From Azospirillum sp. B510 (GTDB lineage: Bacteria > Pseudomonadota > Alphaproteobacteria > Azospirillales > Azospirillaceae): a DNA stretch of 64,000 bases. Under the pieces are notes generated by a model. That model worked only from the letters and a program-made list of their open reading frames with translations, did no database searches and was not told the origin of the DNA. Location: assembly GCF_000010725.1 (NCBI RefSeq), contig NC_013857.1, positions 248,001-312,000 on the forward strand, in the 5' to 3' direction. The position numbers and the translations under genes were made by a program. Below are positions 40,865-50,306 of this stretch, in pieces (within the stretch, counting starts at the first letter, position 1; each line of letters starts with the position of its first letter).

Positions 40865-41521
40865 TCAGCGGGCGACGTACCAGTCGGCGCGGTGATTGAA
40901 GGCGACGAAGCCGTTCAATACCGCGGCACCCAGCATCGACGCCAGCAGCGCCGGCCAGTCCAACACGAAGGCGGCGGCGGAAAAGACCGCGACATCGAAC
41001 AGCGCTTGCAACCAGCCGGCGCGGAAACCGGTCTTTTCCTGAAGATAATAGGCCAGAATGCCGACGCCGCCGCCGCTGGCCCCATGGCGGAACAACCCGA
41101 TCACGCCGATGCCGATGCAGAATCCCGCCAGCACCGCGGCGACATAGGGGTCGATGGTGCTGAAAATCATCATCCGCGGCAGCAGGCCGGACAACACGGA
41201 GATTCCGGTGACCGCGATCAGCGATTTGATCGTGAAGCGGACGCCGATGCGGGCCAACGCAAGAAAATAGAAGGGAAGGTTGACTAGGAAGAACAGAATT
41301 CCAAAATCGACGCCCGTCGCGTAGGAAATCACAAAGGTCAGCCCCGCCGCCTGACCGGTGACCAGCCCGGCGGCATGAAGAATGGCAATGCCGAACGATG
41401 TCATGACAACACCGAACAGTTGCCCCTGTACATTGTCAAAGACACTGTGCGCCGCCCGCCGACGTTCGCTGGAGGCTTGTTCAAGAGATGACGGGATAGT
41501 CGAAGCGGAATTGTTCGTCAT
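40865..41521 (-). CDS. YitT-like integral membrane protein (second copy)
   Basis: A 218-residue membrane protein with five or six hydrophobic segments after a hydrophilic, Ser-rich N-terminus of about 30 residues. It is a paralogue of the protein at 13475-14104: both have FGVVMTSFGIAILHAAGL/ALGMLIYSKTML, VDFGILFFLVNLPFY and GLFRHGASGGGVGILAYYLQEKTGFRAG. The start is placed at the ATG at 41521 (GAGAAG upstream); an ATG at 41530 is also possible. The gene has its own promoter region with a long inverted repeat, so it seems separately regulated. Function unknown. Confidence 0.72.
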   Translation of the reverse strand: MTNNSASTIPSSLEQASSERRRAAHSVFDNVQGQLFGVVMTSFGIAILHAAGLVTGQAAGLTFVISYATGVDFGILFFLVNLPFYFLALARIGVRFTIKSLIAVTGISVLSGLLPRMMIFSTIDPYVAAVLAGFCIGIGVIGLFRHGASGGGVGILAYYLQEKTGFRAGWLQALFDVAVFSAAAFVLDWPALLASMLGAAVLNGFVAFNHRADWYVAR

Positions 41522-41570
41522 GCCAATCATCTTCTCGGTGCCGCCTGGGTTTTTACACGCGACCAGCAAT

Positions 41571-41593
41571 ATAGGTCATTTTCACTGACCTAT
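41571..41593 (-). promoter_or_regulatory. Inverted repeat, probable operator of the YitT-like gene
   Basis: ATAGGTCA-N7-TGACCTAT is a perfect 8-bp inverted repeat about 50 bases upstream of the YitT-like start. On the minus strand a TATATT (-10-like) overlaps its downstream arm (41572-41567), so a repressor bound here would block the promoter. I cannot name the regulator; no regulator gene is adjacent. Confidence 0.55.
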
Positions 41594-41716
41594 CCATACT
41601 TCGCTTCGGCAGGAAAATGAGCTATGCGGTTTGCGGGGGAGAGGCCGGCGAGACGGCCCTTTGGTCCCGGATGCGCCTCCCTCCCGCCGAACAAGATTGG
41701 AGCTTTCGCCTGGGCC

Positions 41717-42706
41717 TCACGCGGCCAATGTCCGGGCGAGCGTGTCGCCATCGACGTTGCGGCCGGACAGAACCGTCACGGTTCTGCCGGTCCGACCCAG
41801 TTGGCCTCCCAGCACGGCCGCGACTCCGGCCGCTCCCGCCCCTTCCGCCACCACGCCGAAGGAGCGGTGCAGCGCGCGCATCGCGGCGGCGATCTCCGCC
41901 TCTTCAACCTCGACGATCTTGTCGACGAGGCTATCGACGATGGCCTGAGGCAGCTTCCCCAGCGCATGGACATTGATCCCGTCGGCCAGCGTGGGGCCTC
42001 CGCGCCGGGCAAGGCGTACGCCGATCACCCGCACGCGGGGATGCCGGGCCTTCACCGCGGCGGTCACCCCGGCCAGCAGCCCACCGCCGCCGACCGGCAC
42101 GACCACCGTGTCGACATCCGGACGGTCGGCCAAAATTTCCAAACCGACGGTCCCCTGTCCGGCGATCACATCGGGATCGTCATAGGGATGAAGGAAGGTA
42201 AGCCGCCGCTCCACCGCCAGTTCCAGCGCCTTGCCCTTGGCCTCCCCCACGGTGGCGCCGTACAGCACCACCTCTGCCCCCAGTTCCGCCGTGCGCTCCA
42301 CCTTGCAGCGGGGAGCCGTCTCCGGCATTACGATGGTCGTCCTCACCCCGAGCCGGGCGGCATGCAGCGCCACTCCCTGGGCATGGTTGCCGGCCGACAT
42401 CGCAACGACCCCACCAGCCCGTTCGGGTGCGGTCAGTTGCAGCAGGCGGTTCAGGGCGCCGCGCTCCTTGAAGGCACCGGTGGCCTGGAACACCTCCGCT
42501 TTCAACCACAAATCCCGACCGAGCGCGGTCGCCTGCAGCAAGGGGGTGCGGACGATCTGGCCGGACAACCGTCGGGCGGCATCGGTCATCGCCGAAAGCG
42601 GCAGCCATGCCGGCAGATGGTCCTCAAGGCTGGCTTCAATGTTTGAGAATTGGGCGGGCGTGCAGACGGACGGAGTGCGCGCGGCATCGGCATGCGCGGT
42701 GAACAT
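41717..42706 (-). CDS. Threonine/serine dehydratase-like PLP enzyme (fold type II)
   Basis: A 329-residue fold type II PLP enzyme. The PLP lysine is K80 in GAFKERGALN. Other family motifs are MSAGNHAQGVALHAARLG (phosphate and substrate contact) and VVPVGGGGLLAG (the glycine-rich PLP-phosphate loop). There is no C-terminal ACT regulatory domain, so it resembles catabolic threonine dehydratase or serine/threonine ammonia-lyase rather than biosynthetic IlvA. The start MFTAHADAA at 42706 is preferred; the family-conserved part begins near residue 40. It stands alone, with a 195-base gap to the YitT-like gene downstream. Confidence 0.85.
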   Translation of the reverse strand: MFTAHADAARTPSVCTPAQFSNIEASLEDHLPAWLPLSAMTDAARRLSGQIVRTPLLQATALGRDLWLKAEVFQATGAFKERGALNRLLQLTAPERAGGVVAMSAGNHAQGVALHAARLGVRTTIVMPETAPRCKVERTAELGAEVVLYGATVGEAKGKALELAVERRLTFLHPYDDPDVIAGQGTVGLEILADRPDVDTVVVPVGGGGLLAGVTAAVKARHPRVRVIGVRLARRGGPTLADGINVHALGKLPQAIVDSLVDKIVEVEEAEIAAAMRALHRSFGVVAEGAGAAGVAAVLGGQLGRTGRTVTVLSGRNVDGDTLARTLAA

Positions 42707-43098
42707 CGCGAAGATCCCCAGCGAACGAATTTTCGGGTAAGACGGGCTTGCCCCGGACCGCCTCAGCGGACCGGGAGAATAATTCGCGCCGAGCCACACA
42801 TTCGCTCGCCAAAGCGGACGCCGTCATTGGACGCCGCAGCAGCGATCAGGGCATCGACCTTGTCACGAACCGGATTAGGGGTTCCGGAGACCACAGGGTG
42901 CAGCGGCACGCCACACACTCCACACGACCAATTGACACGAACACGAACTGTTCCGGCGCCTTCTTAGAGCGCCGGGGTGGAAATTCGCATTCGCATGGTG
43001 TCGGTGGCTTTCATTTCACCTGAGTAGCCGTTCCGGAAAGGACGGTCAAGCCGTCATCTCACGATTTGCCCCGCGACTGTCCCGCGACGGCGGCCCCT
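42707..43098. other. Intergenic region without a gene
   Basis: This 392-base stretch separates the dehydratase start from the end of the signalling operon. The frames in it have no ribosome sites or family-like motifs. The part next to 42707 must hold the dehydratase promoter. I see no convincing terminator, operator or RNA structure. Confidence 0.4.
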
Positions 43099-44595
43099 TC
43101 AATTGGCTTCGACCCGGTTCCGCCCCAGCGCCTTCGCCCGGTAGAGCGCCTGATCGGCCCGGCCCAGCACGCTTTCAACCGTATCCCCCAGCGGCCGCAC
43201 CTCTGTCAGCCCGAAACTGCCGGTCATCTGGAAACGCCGGCCGTCGGACAACACGATGACAAGTGCGGCCAGACCTTTGCGCAGCCGCTCCGCGATGACC
43301 GCACCGTCGGTGCCCGATGTCTCGGGCAGCAGGATGGCGAACTCCTCGCCACCAATGCGGCCGATCTGGTCGGTGGCGCGCAGATGATTGCGAATCTCCT
43401 CGACCGTGCTCCGAATCGCGACGTCGCCGGCGGCATGGCCCAGATCATCGTTGATGCGCTTGAAATGGTCGATGTCGAGCATGATGAGACAGGCCGCGCC
43501 AACAGTCTGCCGTGTCTCGGCCCCGCCCCCCTGTCCGGTCAGCAGCCGGTCCAGCAGATCCAGGATATGACGGCGGTTGTGGGCTCCGCTCAGCGGGTCG
43601 GTGGTGGCGAGCCGATGCAGTTCGTGCTCCATCCGCCGACGTTCGGTGATGTCGGTGGCGATGCCGATGACCCCGGTCACCTCCCCATCCGACGCGGTGA
43701 GTGGACGCTTCACCACCAGGAGTTCGCGCGGCTCCCCGTCCGGCCCCCCGACACTGATCTCGAACGAGAAGGAATCCGTACCGGCCGTCGCCTGCTCCAA
43801 CCCGTCATGGCCGCCATCGCCGACAACAAGGCCATCGATGGTGGCGGCCTCTCCGTTGAAGGCATTGGGAAACAGCTCACGGAAAGCCCGGTTGCACAGG
43901 GCGTAACGACCCGCGGCATCCTTGTACCAGACGGGGCTCGGCATCATTTCAACGAGATTCTCGATGAAGCGGCGCTGTTCATCGGCGAGGGTGGTCTGCC
44001 GTTCCAGTTCGGCGGTACGTTCGGCGACACGCCGCTCCAGCGACTGGTTCAGCGTTTCGATGGTGACGAGATCCCGCCAACCGCGCACGGCACCGATCAG
44101 GCTGGTGAACAGCTTCTGAGCGGTCAGTTCCGATTTGCTCTTATAGTCGTTGATGTCGTAGGCGATGATGGCATCCCGTTCCGGCGCCTGTCCGGGCTGG
44201 CCGGTGCGCAGGATGATGCGGATGTGGCGATTGCCCAGATCGCGGCGGATGTGATGGACCAGACGCAACCCGGCATCCTGGGTTTCCATCACCACGTCGA
44301 GCAGAACCACCGGCAGATCATTCCGTTCGGCCAGGATCGTCCGCGCTTCCGCCGCCGAAAAAGCGCTGATCACAGAGAAGCGACGGCCCTCGAACTCGAA
44401 ATCGTTCAGCAGCACGCGGGTCATCGCATGCACCTGCTCATCGTCGTCGACCACCAGGACCGGCCAAGGCGAAACAGACGGCGACGACCTTTCCGGCGGC
44501 ATCGCCGTGTCATCGTCCTGAAACATCAGGTCATCGGGGGAAAGGTTTTCGATCAAGGAACGCCCAGATGAGGTTTGCATATCTCTGTCACTCAC
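43099..44595 (-). CDS. REC-PAS-GGDEF response regulator, probable diguanylate cyclase
   Basis: A 498-residue cytoplasmic signalling protein. Residues 44-170 are a receiver domain (acidic D50-D52, phospho-acceptor D100 in VVLLDVVMETQDAG). Residues about 175-205 form a coiled-coil linker. Residues 208-320 are a PAS domain. Residues 325-490 are a GGDEF domain with active site GGEEF (415-419) and the inhibitory site RATD (407-410), so product-feedback by cyclic-di-GMP is likely. It starts at a GTG that overlaps the binding-protein stop by four bases (GTGA); an ATG at 44580 is an alternative. It is the last gene of the kinase operon and is presumably phosphorylated by that kinase. Confidence 0.9.
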   Translation of the reverse strand: MSDRDMQTSSGRSLIENLSPDDLMFQDDDTAMPPERSSPSVSPWPVLVVDDDEQVHAMTRVLLNDFEFEGRRFSVISAFSAAEARTILAERNDLPVVLLDVVMETQDAGLRLVHHIRRDLGNRHIRIILRTGQPGQAPERDAIIAYDINDYKSKSELTAQKLFTSLIGAVRGWRDLVTIETLNQSLERRVAERTAELERQTTLADEQRRFIENLVEMMPSPVWYKDAAGRYALCNRAFRELFPNAFNGEAATIDGLVVGDGGHDGLEQATAGTDSFSFEISVGGPDGEPRELLVVKRPLTASDGEVTGVIGIATDITERRRMEHELHRLATTDPLSGAHNRRHILDLLDRLLTGQGGGAETRQTVGAACLIMLDIDHFKRINDDLGHAAGDVAIRSTVEEIRNHLRATDQIGRIGGEEFAILLPETSGTDGAVIAERLRKGLAALVIVLSDGRRFQMTGSFGLTEVRPLGDTVESVLGRADQALYRAKALGRNRVEAN

Positions 44596-46214
44596 TGGGG
44601 ATCGATGTCAACGCCGGAAAAGTCCTGATTGAAAATATTGTTCGTATAGTTCTTCACCTCTTTGCGATGAACCACGGCGATAATGGAATTGGCGATGGGA
44701 AACCATGGGGCTTCCCGATGGAAGATGCGTTGCGCTTCCCGATAGTAGGCGGTGCGCCGTTCCAAATCCGTGGTTACCTTCGCCTTCGTGATCTGCTCTT
44801 CAAAGTCGGTATTGCACCATCTGGCAACGTTGGCCCCGCCTGGACGCACAGCGCCGCAGCTCAGCAGAAAATACAGGAAGTTGTCGGGATCGCCGTTGTC
44901 GCCGGTCCAGCCATACATCACCATGTCCGGCTGGCCCTGCGTCACCTGCTGACGATAATTGTTCCAGCCGTCCGTCTTAAGGGTGACGCGGATTCCGATG
45001 CGCTCCAGATTGTCGCGGATCATTTCGGCGGCGCGCTTGCCGTTGGGCAGATAGGGACGGGTGACGGGCGTATACCAGAGATCGAGGTCGAAGCCGGTGG
45101 GATATCCCGCTTCGACCAACAGATTGCGCGCTTCCACGGGATCGAACGGGTAGTCCTCGATGCCGTCCTCATAGGACCACATGGCGGGCGGGATCGGGTT
45201 TTTTGCCGGTCGTCCGCCACTCTGATAGACCGCGTCGACCAGGGTACGCTTGTCGATCGCGAGCGTGACCGCCCGCCTTACGCGCACATCGTCGAGAGGC
45301 GGCTTGCTGGTGTTGAACGCCATATAGGCGACGTTCTGTCCATCACGCTGCTCGATCACCAGATTAGGGTCCTTCGCGATACTTCCCAATTCGGCCGGGT
45401 TGGGAAATATCATCACGTGGCATTCACCGGACCGCAGCTTGTTCAGGCGAACCGCGATATTGGGGGTGATCGAGTAGATCAGATTGTCCAGCGGCTGACG
45501 GCCGCGCCAATAGCCATCGAAGGCCTTGTAGCGGATCGTCGCGTCCTTTTGATAGGACACCAGTTGAAACGGGCCCGTTCCGATGGGCTTCTCATCGAAC
45601 AGGTTCTTCTGGCCGGCCTTGATCAGGGCGTCGGCATATTCGGCTGACTGGATGGACAGGAACGGCATGGCCAGATCGGCCACGAAGGGTGCCTCCGGAT
45701 GAGTCAGGGTGAAGCGGACGGTGTGGTCATCCAACTTCTCCACGGACTTGAGCAAGGTCGGCAATCCCATATCCCGGAAGTAATCATAGGTTGCGGGGCC
45801 GACATCATGATATGGATGATCCGTCCGCCATTGCCGCTCTATGGTGAACAGCACGTCATCGGCATTCAGCGGTCGACTCGGGATGAACACATCGTTGGAA
45901 TGGAAACGGACATTCCGGCGCAAACGAAATTCATAAACCAGCCCATCTTCCGAAACCGTGTAGGATTCGGCAAGGCCCGTATCGGTAATTTTCCCAGTTG
46001 GCGCGATCTCAACCAGATTGTTAAACAATGGTGTCGCCGCGTTCACGCTTGTTCCTGAAGTGGAGACCTGTGGATTGAAGCTTTGAGGATTTCCTTCGGT
46101 GCAATAGACGAGTGATTTCTCTGCCAGCGCTACTCCCGACATTCCAACGAACCCGACGAAGACAGCCGCTCCTTTTGCAAGGTTCAGTGTCAATGTCTTT
46201 AATGGAAAAGCCAT
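44592..46214 (-). CDS. Periplasmic dipeptide/oligopeptide-type solute-binding protein
   Basis: A 540-residue family 5 solute-binding protein (DppA/OppA type) with a signal peptide ending VALAE (about 1-32). Family stretches are KSLVYCTEGNPQSFNPQ, PLNADDVLFTIERQ, LFDEKPIGTGPFQLVSYQKD and VRRAVTLAIDKRTLVDAVYQSGGRPAKNPIPP. No permease or ATPase genes are nearby. Instead it lies between a histidine kinase and a REC-GGDEF protein. Its ATG directly abuts the kinase stop, and its own stop overlaps the next start. A sensing role, presenting a peptide or related ligand to the kinase, is therefore more likely than simple transport; this is inference. Confidence 0.92.
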   Translation of the reverse strand: MAFPLKTLTLNLAKGAAVFVGFVGMSGVALAEKSLVYCTEGNPQSFNPQVSTSGTSVNAATPLFNNLVEIAPTGKITDTGLAESYTVSEDGLVYEFRLRRNVRFHSNDVFIPSRPLNADDVLFTIERQWRTDHPYHDVGPATYDYFRDMGLPTLLKSVEKLDDHTVRFTLTHPEAPFVADLAMPFLSIQSAEYADALIKAGQKNLFDEKPIGTGPFQLVSYQKDATIRYKAFDGYWRGRQPLDNLIYSITPNIAVRLNKLRSGECHVMIFPNPAELGSIAKDPNLVIEQRDGQNVAYMAFNTSKPPLDDVRVRRAVTLAIDKRTLVDAVYQSGGRPAKNPIPPAMWSYEDGIEDYPFDPVEARNLLVEAGYPTGFDLDLWYTPVTRPYLPNGKRAAEMIRDNLERIGIRVTLKTDGWNNYRQQVTQGQPDMVMYGWTGDNGDPDNFLYFLLSCGAVRPGGANVARWCNTDFEEQITKAKVTTDLERRTAYYREAQRIFHREAPWFPIANSIIAVVHRKEVKNYTNNIFNQDFSGVDIDPQ

Positions 46215-48911
46215 TCACTGCTCCTGCGGCGATGGTAAGGCGACGGCCGACATCATGTTATCAGTAGCAAATCGCCGTGGAAAGCGAATGGTGAAGCGCA
46301 CGCCTTGGCCGGGATAGCTTTCCACTGCAACCTTGCCACCCAATCTGTTCACCACAAGATTGTAAACAATGTGAAGTCCGAGCCCGGTGCTTCCGCCTCC
46401 ACGCTTAGTAGTGAAGAATGGATCGAACACCCGCCCCTGATCGGGCAATGCGATGCCTCTGCCATTGTCGGTATAGACCAGCGTCACCATGTCCGGGCCG
46501 GCGGTACTGGCCTCGATCAGCAGTTCCCCCTGCTGCCCCTCGTCATAGGCGTGGATGATCGAGTTCATCACCAGATTGGTCAGAATCTGCGCCAGCACGC
46601 CGGGATAGCCGTCGACCTCGATGGACTCGGGACACTTCACCCGCAGACTATGCCCCGCCCGGCGCCAGGACGGGCTCAGACTGGTCGCCAGATCCTCCAG
46701 ATAGGGTTTCAACATGAACTGGCGCCCTTCGCCACTGGTCTGGTCGGCCGCGACCTGCTTGAAGCTCTGCACCAGATCACAGGCCTGCCCCAGATTCAGC
46801 ACCAGCAGCTTGGCCAGTTCATCCGCCGTCTCCTGAAACTCGGCAAAGGCACTGCGGCGCAGATTGCCCTGGCTCGCCAGCTTCGCCAGCTCGGCAAGCC
46901 GATCCTGAAGATGGGTCGCCCCCATCAGGGCGTTGCCGAGCGGGGTGTTGATCTCATGCGCCACCCCGGCGACCAATCCCCCCAGCGACGCCATCTTCTC
47001 AGCCTGGATCAGGTCGGCCTGGGTCAGGCGCAAATCCTCCAGCGCGCGGTCGGCGCGATCCTTCGCCTGACGGGCGGCCTGCTCACGCAGACCGATCTCC
47101 CGGATGAAGAATGCGGCGGCGCGCGCCATGGCGCCGAACTCGTCCTGCCGGCGGGTGCCGTCGATGGGCCCGGCCAGCGGGTCCTCGGCGAGCCGCGTCA
47201 TCTGCTTTTGAAGGCGCAACACCGGCCGGCTGATGGAGCGCGCGACCACCGCCGCGGCCCCCGCCCCCAGAAGCAGGCCGATGGTGGCGCCGACGATCAG
47301 AATCCGGGTCAGCAGCTCACCGATGCGCGCGGCCTCGTCACGGAAGGTCTCGTCCAGTTCCCTGGCGGTTTCGACCAGGGTTCCGGTATCGCGATCCATG
47401 GCGATCAGCAGCTGGTTCAAACGGCGCAGCCCCTCCGCCGTACGGCTCAGACTGTCACGCCAGTTGCGGATCGCCGACAGAACCTCATCCTGCAACAACG
47501 GCGACATCGGCAGGCCGCGCACCGTCTCGAGCAGGGAGCCGGCATCGGCGATGATGCGGTCGGCCTCCTCGGCGTTGCGCATGGCCACCGCTTCGGCCGC
47601 GCGCCGCCCCAGACGCAGGGCGACGACGGCGACGTTCTGTGTTTCCTGTTCCGTATCGTTGGCCTGGATCGCATAGGCGATCAGCTGGACAACCTCGTCC
47701 TGGAGCGCAGTGTAGCCCGTGGTCTTCACCACCAGGATACGCGAGGTCAGCGCCTCGATAATCGAGGCCGCCGCGGCACCGGCGCGCTGGGCCGCTTCGA
47801 GTGTCCGCCGCGCCTCCGCGACCTGGGCCTGGGCCTGATACAGCCTCTCCAGCGGCGGTTGCAGGGCCGGCAGGAAGGAGGACAGGAACGTCACATCCGG
47901 CTGCCGGTCCAGCGTCCCGGTCAAAACCAGCGCCCGCACCACCGGCAGCGTGCGGATGACCTGCTCCGCCAGCATCCGCTCGCCCAAGGTGCCGACGCCA
48001 CCTCCCTTTCCCGGGGCTGCGGGATCGCCGCCGGACAGTCCCGCCAGCTCCCGCGCCGCCGCCTCGAATCCGTCCAGCGCCACGTCACGGCCCGCCTGCG
48101 CCGCGCGTAGTTCGGCGACGGCGCGCTGCAGGTCGTTGACCGTGGCCGCATAGCGGTCCGCCGCCACCTTGGCCGGATAACGGTCGGCCAAGGGGTCGGT
48201 TCGCCCCAGCGCCGTTTGCAACTGTTCGGCGGTCCTTGTCAGCCGGTCGATGGCGATGCTGAAATCGGCGGCGGTCAGCGGCCGCCCTCCGGCCGCCATG
48301 CCGATGCCGAAACCGAGGCCGGCGACATGCTGGGCCTCCGCCCGCTGGAGGTCCAGCATCGCCTCGCGCAGTTCATGGGAACCGTCGACCACGTCGCGGC
48401 TGTCCCGCAGTCGCCGGTCCGCCTCGGTCAGCGAACCGAGGGAATCGACGTTCGCGGCATGCTGCCGTTCACGGGCGCGATCGGTCAGCGCCATCAACCT
48501 CGCGGCATGGAGCCCCATGTCTGCGACCGCGGAATCATTCGCCGCGGTGACCTGGATGAAACTGCGCATCTGGTCGATATAACGCGCCAGCACGCCGGTC
48601 GCCCGTTCGACCTCCGGCCGGTGAGCGCCGGCCGATCCCGCCCCTTCCAGCCGACGCAATTCGACAGCGGCCGATTCCGACATCTTCTCGAACTGAAGGG
48701 CACGACCGGCGCGATCGGCCGGCGCCACCTGAAGATAATCGATTCGCGCCGCCGTCGCCGCCAGCACGTCACGATAAACGGAACCGGCGAGCACAGCCGA
48801 TTCATACACCCGCTCGCTCCGCGCCAGCAACAGGCCGCCGGCCACGGCGATCACCGCCGCAACCACCACCGGCACGCCACCGACCATGGCGATGCGCGAG
48901 CGAATCCTCAT
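46215..48911 (-). CDS. Membrane sensor histidine kinase with large periplasmic helical domain
   Basis: An 898-residue sensor kinase from the ATG at 48911. A first membrane segment lies at about 8-28, then about 500 residues of largely helical periplasmic region, and a second membrane segment at about 530-556. HAMP follows (SRPVLRLQKQMTRLAED), then a short coiled coil and HisKA with the phospho-acceptor His652 in GVAHEINTPLGN. The ATPase domain has NSIIHAYDEG (N box), DNGRGIAL and FDPFFTTKRGGGSTGLGL. There is no attached receiver. The long periplasmic helical bundle recalls TorS-type sensors that bind a periplasmic binding protein, which fits the binding-protein gene directly downstream. The IS element lies 200 bases upstream. 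Confidence 0.9.
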   Translation of the reverse strand: MRIRSRIAMVGGVPVVVAAVIAVAGGLLLARSERVYESAVLAGSVYRDVLAATAARIDYLQVAPADRAGRALQFEKMSESAAVELRRLEGAGSAGAHRPEVERATGVLARYIDQMRSFIQVTAANDSAVADMGLHAARLMALTDRARERQHAANVDSLGSLTEADRRLRDSRDVVDGSHELREAMLDLQRAEAQHVAGLGFGIGMAAGGRPLTAADFSIAIDRLTRTAEQLQTALGRTDPLADRYPAKVAADRYAATVNDLQRAVAELRAAQAGRDVALDGFEAAARELAGLSGGDPAAPGKGGGVGTLGERMLAEQVIRTLPVVRALVLTGTLDRQPDVTFLSSFLPALQPPLERLYQAQAQVAEARRTLEAAQRAGAAAASIIEALTSRILVVKTTGYTALQDEVVQLIAYAIQANDTEQETQNVAVVALRLGRRAAEAVAMRNAEEADRIIADAGSLLETVRGLPMSPLLQDEVLSAIRNWRDSLSRTAEGLRRLNQLLIAMDRDTGTLVETARELDETFRDEAARIGELLTRILIVGATIGLLLGAGAAAVVARSISRPVLRLQKQMTRLAEDPLAGPIDGTRRQDEFGAMARAAAFFIREIGLREQAARQAKDRADRALEDLRLTQADLIQAEKMASLGGLVAGVAHEINTPLGNALMGATHLQDRLAELAKLASQGNLRRSAFAEFQETADELAKLLVLNLGQACDLVQSFKQVAADQTSGEGRQFMLKPYLEDLATSLSPSWRRAGHSLRVKCPESIEVDGYPGVLAQILTNLVMNSIIHAYDEGQQGELLIEASTAGPDMVTLVYTDNGRGIALPDQGRVFDPFFTTKRGGGSTGLGLHIVYNLVVNRLGGKVAVESYPGQGVRFTIRFPRRFATDNMMSAVALPSPQEQ

Positions 48912-49100
48912 GACCACCCCGCCAGATCGTCGCACGCGCCGGCCGTCCTGAAAAATGGCCGGGACGGACGAGAGGCCAGGGGCCGGGGTGATGGGCGAAC
49001 CGCCACGAGTGCTCCGCGATCAGGACATGAGGGGCCTTAACAGAGCAATGATCGTGTAAAAAGAGATAACGAGTCCTGAAAGAAAAGGCGAGAGCGGAGG

Positions 49101-49110
49101 GGGCCGGGCG
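49101..49110. repeat. Left target-site duplication of the IS element
   Basis: GGGCCGGGCG directly precedes the left inverted repeat and is repeated exactly at 50307-50316. Ten bases falls in the range expected for ISAs1-family elements. Confidence 0.9.
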
Positions 49111-49125
49111 CAGGGGAATCGCATA
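49111..49125 (+). repeat. Left terminal inverted repeat of the IS element
   Basis: CAGGGGAATCGCATA; it differs from the right end at one position only. Confidence 0.9.
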
Positions 49126-49196
49126 CGGAAAAGCCTTGCCATTCCTATCGGATTTGATTCTACCCGGCGGACCGATTTGGGCGTTGGGGGAACGAG

Positions 49197-50291
49197 ATGG
49201 AAGGGTTCAAAGCGTGCTTTGGAGCGCTGGACGATCCACGACGGGGCAATGCTCGTCAACACGACCTTCATGAAATGCTGATGATCGCTCTCTGCACGTT
49301 CCTGTGCGGTGGGCGAACCTGCATCGACATGGCGGAGTTCGCTGACGAACGTCAGGAGTTTCTGGGCGAATTCCTCACCTTAAAGGGCGGTCCGCCATCG
49401 CACGATACCTTCAGCCGGCTGTTTCGTCTCCTTGATCCCAAGCAGTTTCAGGCCTGTTTCCGCACCTTCATGGACCGCTTTGCCGAGACCTGCCAGGGCG
49501 TCATCGCCATCGACGGCAAGGCGCTGCGGCGCTCCTTCGATACGGCGAGTGCTAAGTCGCCCCTGCACATGGTCAGCGCCTGGGGGTGCGAGCAGCGTCT
49601 GGTGCTCGCTCAGATCGCCACCGACGCCAAGTCCAACGAAATCACCGCCGTGCCCACGTTGTTGGAGATGCTGGCGCTCAAAGGGACCATCGTGACCGTC
49701 GACGCGCTCAACTGCCAGCGCGACATCGCCCAGAAAATCATCGATCGGAAGGGCGACTACGCCTTGGCGCTCAAAGGCAATCAGGGCACGCTCCATGCTG
49801 ACGTGAGCCTGTTTCTCGACGATCCCGAGACCACGACCACCACCAGCCACACCACCGTTGATGGCGATCATGGCCGCATTGAGACCCGTACCAGCGTCGT
49901 CTCCACCGACATTACCTGGCTCCAGGCCATTCACCAATGGCCTGGGCTGGCGGCCATCGGCAAGGTGGTCCGTACCCGCGAAACCCCGGCCAAGACGACG
50001 ACGGAGACCGCCTACTACCTGTTCAGCACGCCGCTCTCCGCCGAACGCTGCGGTGAGGTCGTCCGCGCCCATTGGGGCGTGGAGAACAGCCTGCATTGGC
50101 GCCTCGACGTCACCATGAACGAGGATCAAGCCCGTAACCGCAAGGACAACGGCCCCGAAAACCTCGCCGTCCTCCGGCACCTCGCCATCAACCTCGTCTC
50201 AAAGGATGCTTCCAAGGGGTCTACCCGCGTCAAGCTGCTGCGAGCCGCCTGGAATTCCGCCTTCCTCCGAAAACTGCTCGCCCAAATCTGA
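49197..50291 (+). CDS. ISAs1-family transposase (DDE type)
   Basis: A 364-residue DDE transposase that fills the insertion sequence. The N-terminal DUF4372-like/H-repeat region (MLMIALCTFLCGGRTCIDMAEFADERQEFL) is typical of ISAs1 and the E. coli H-repeat proteins. Catalytic residues are in VIAIDGKALRRS (first Asp), TIVTVDALNCQRDIA (second Asp) and HWGVENSLHWRLDVTMNED (Glu). The frame is intact and the length normal, so the enzyme is probably active. It starts at an ATG at 49197, 86 bases inside the element, and stops 15 bases before the end. Confidence 0.95.
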   Translation: MEGFKACFGALDDPRRGNARQHDLHEMLMIALCTFLCGGRTCIDMAEFADERQEFLGEFLTLKGGPPSHDTFSRLFRLLDPKQFQACFRTFMDRFAETCQGVIAIDGKALRRSFDTASAKSPLHMVSAWGCEQRLVLAQIATDAKSNEITAVPTLLEMLALKGTIVTVDALNCQRDIAQKIIDRKGDYALALKGNQGTLHADVSLFLDDPETTTTTSHTTVDGDHGRIETRTSVVSTDITWLQAIHQWPGLAAIGKVVRTRETPAKTTTETAYYLFSTPLSAERCGEVVRAHWGVENSLHWRLDVTMNEDQARNRKDNGPENLAVLRHLAINLVSKDASKGSTRVKLLRAAWNSAFLRKLLAQI

Positions 50292-50306
50292 TATGCGATT
50301 GCCCTG
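50292..50306 (-). repeat. Right terminal inverted repeat of the IS element
   Basis: TATGCGATTGCCCTG, the complement of the left end except at one base. The transposase stop codon ends at 50291, directly before it. Confidence 0.9.

Larger units (their letters stand above)
49111..50306 (+). mobile_element. Complete ISAs1-family insertion sequence (1196 bp)
   Basis: The element runs from the left terminal repeat CAGGGGAATCGCATA (49111-49125) to the right repeat (50292-50306), whose complement is CAGGGCAATCGCATA, with 14 of 15 bases matching. A single intact transposase fills it. A perfect 10-bp duplication GGGCCGGGCG flanks it on both sides. The intact ends, duplication and frame point to a fairly recent insertion. 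The target was one arm of a GC-rich hairpin downstream of choX, and the right copy of the duplication restores that arm (50307-50316 pairing with about 50321-50330). Confidence 0.93.
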
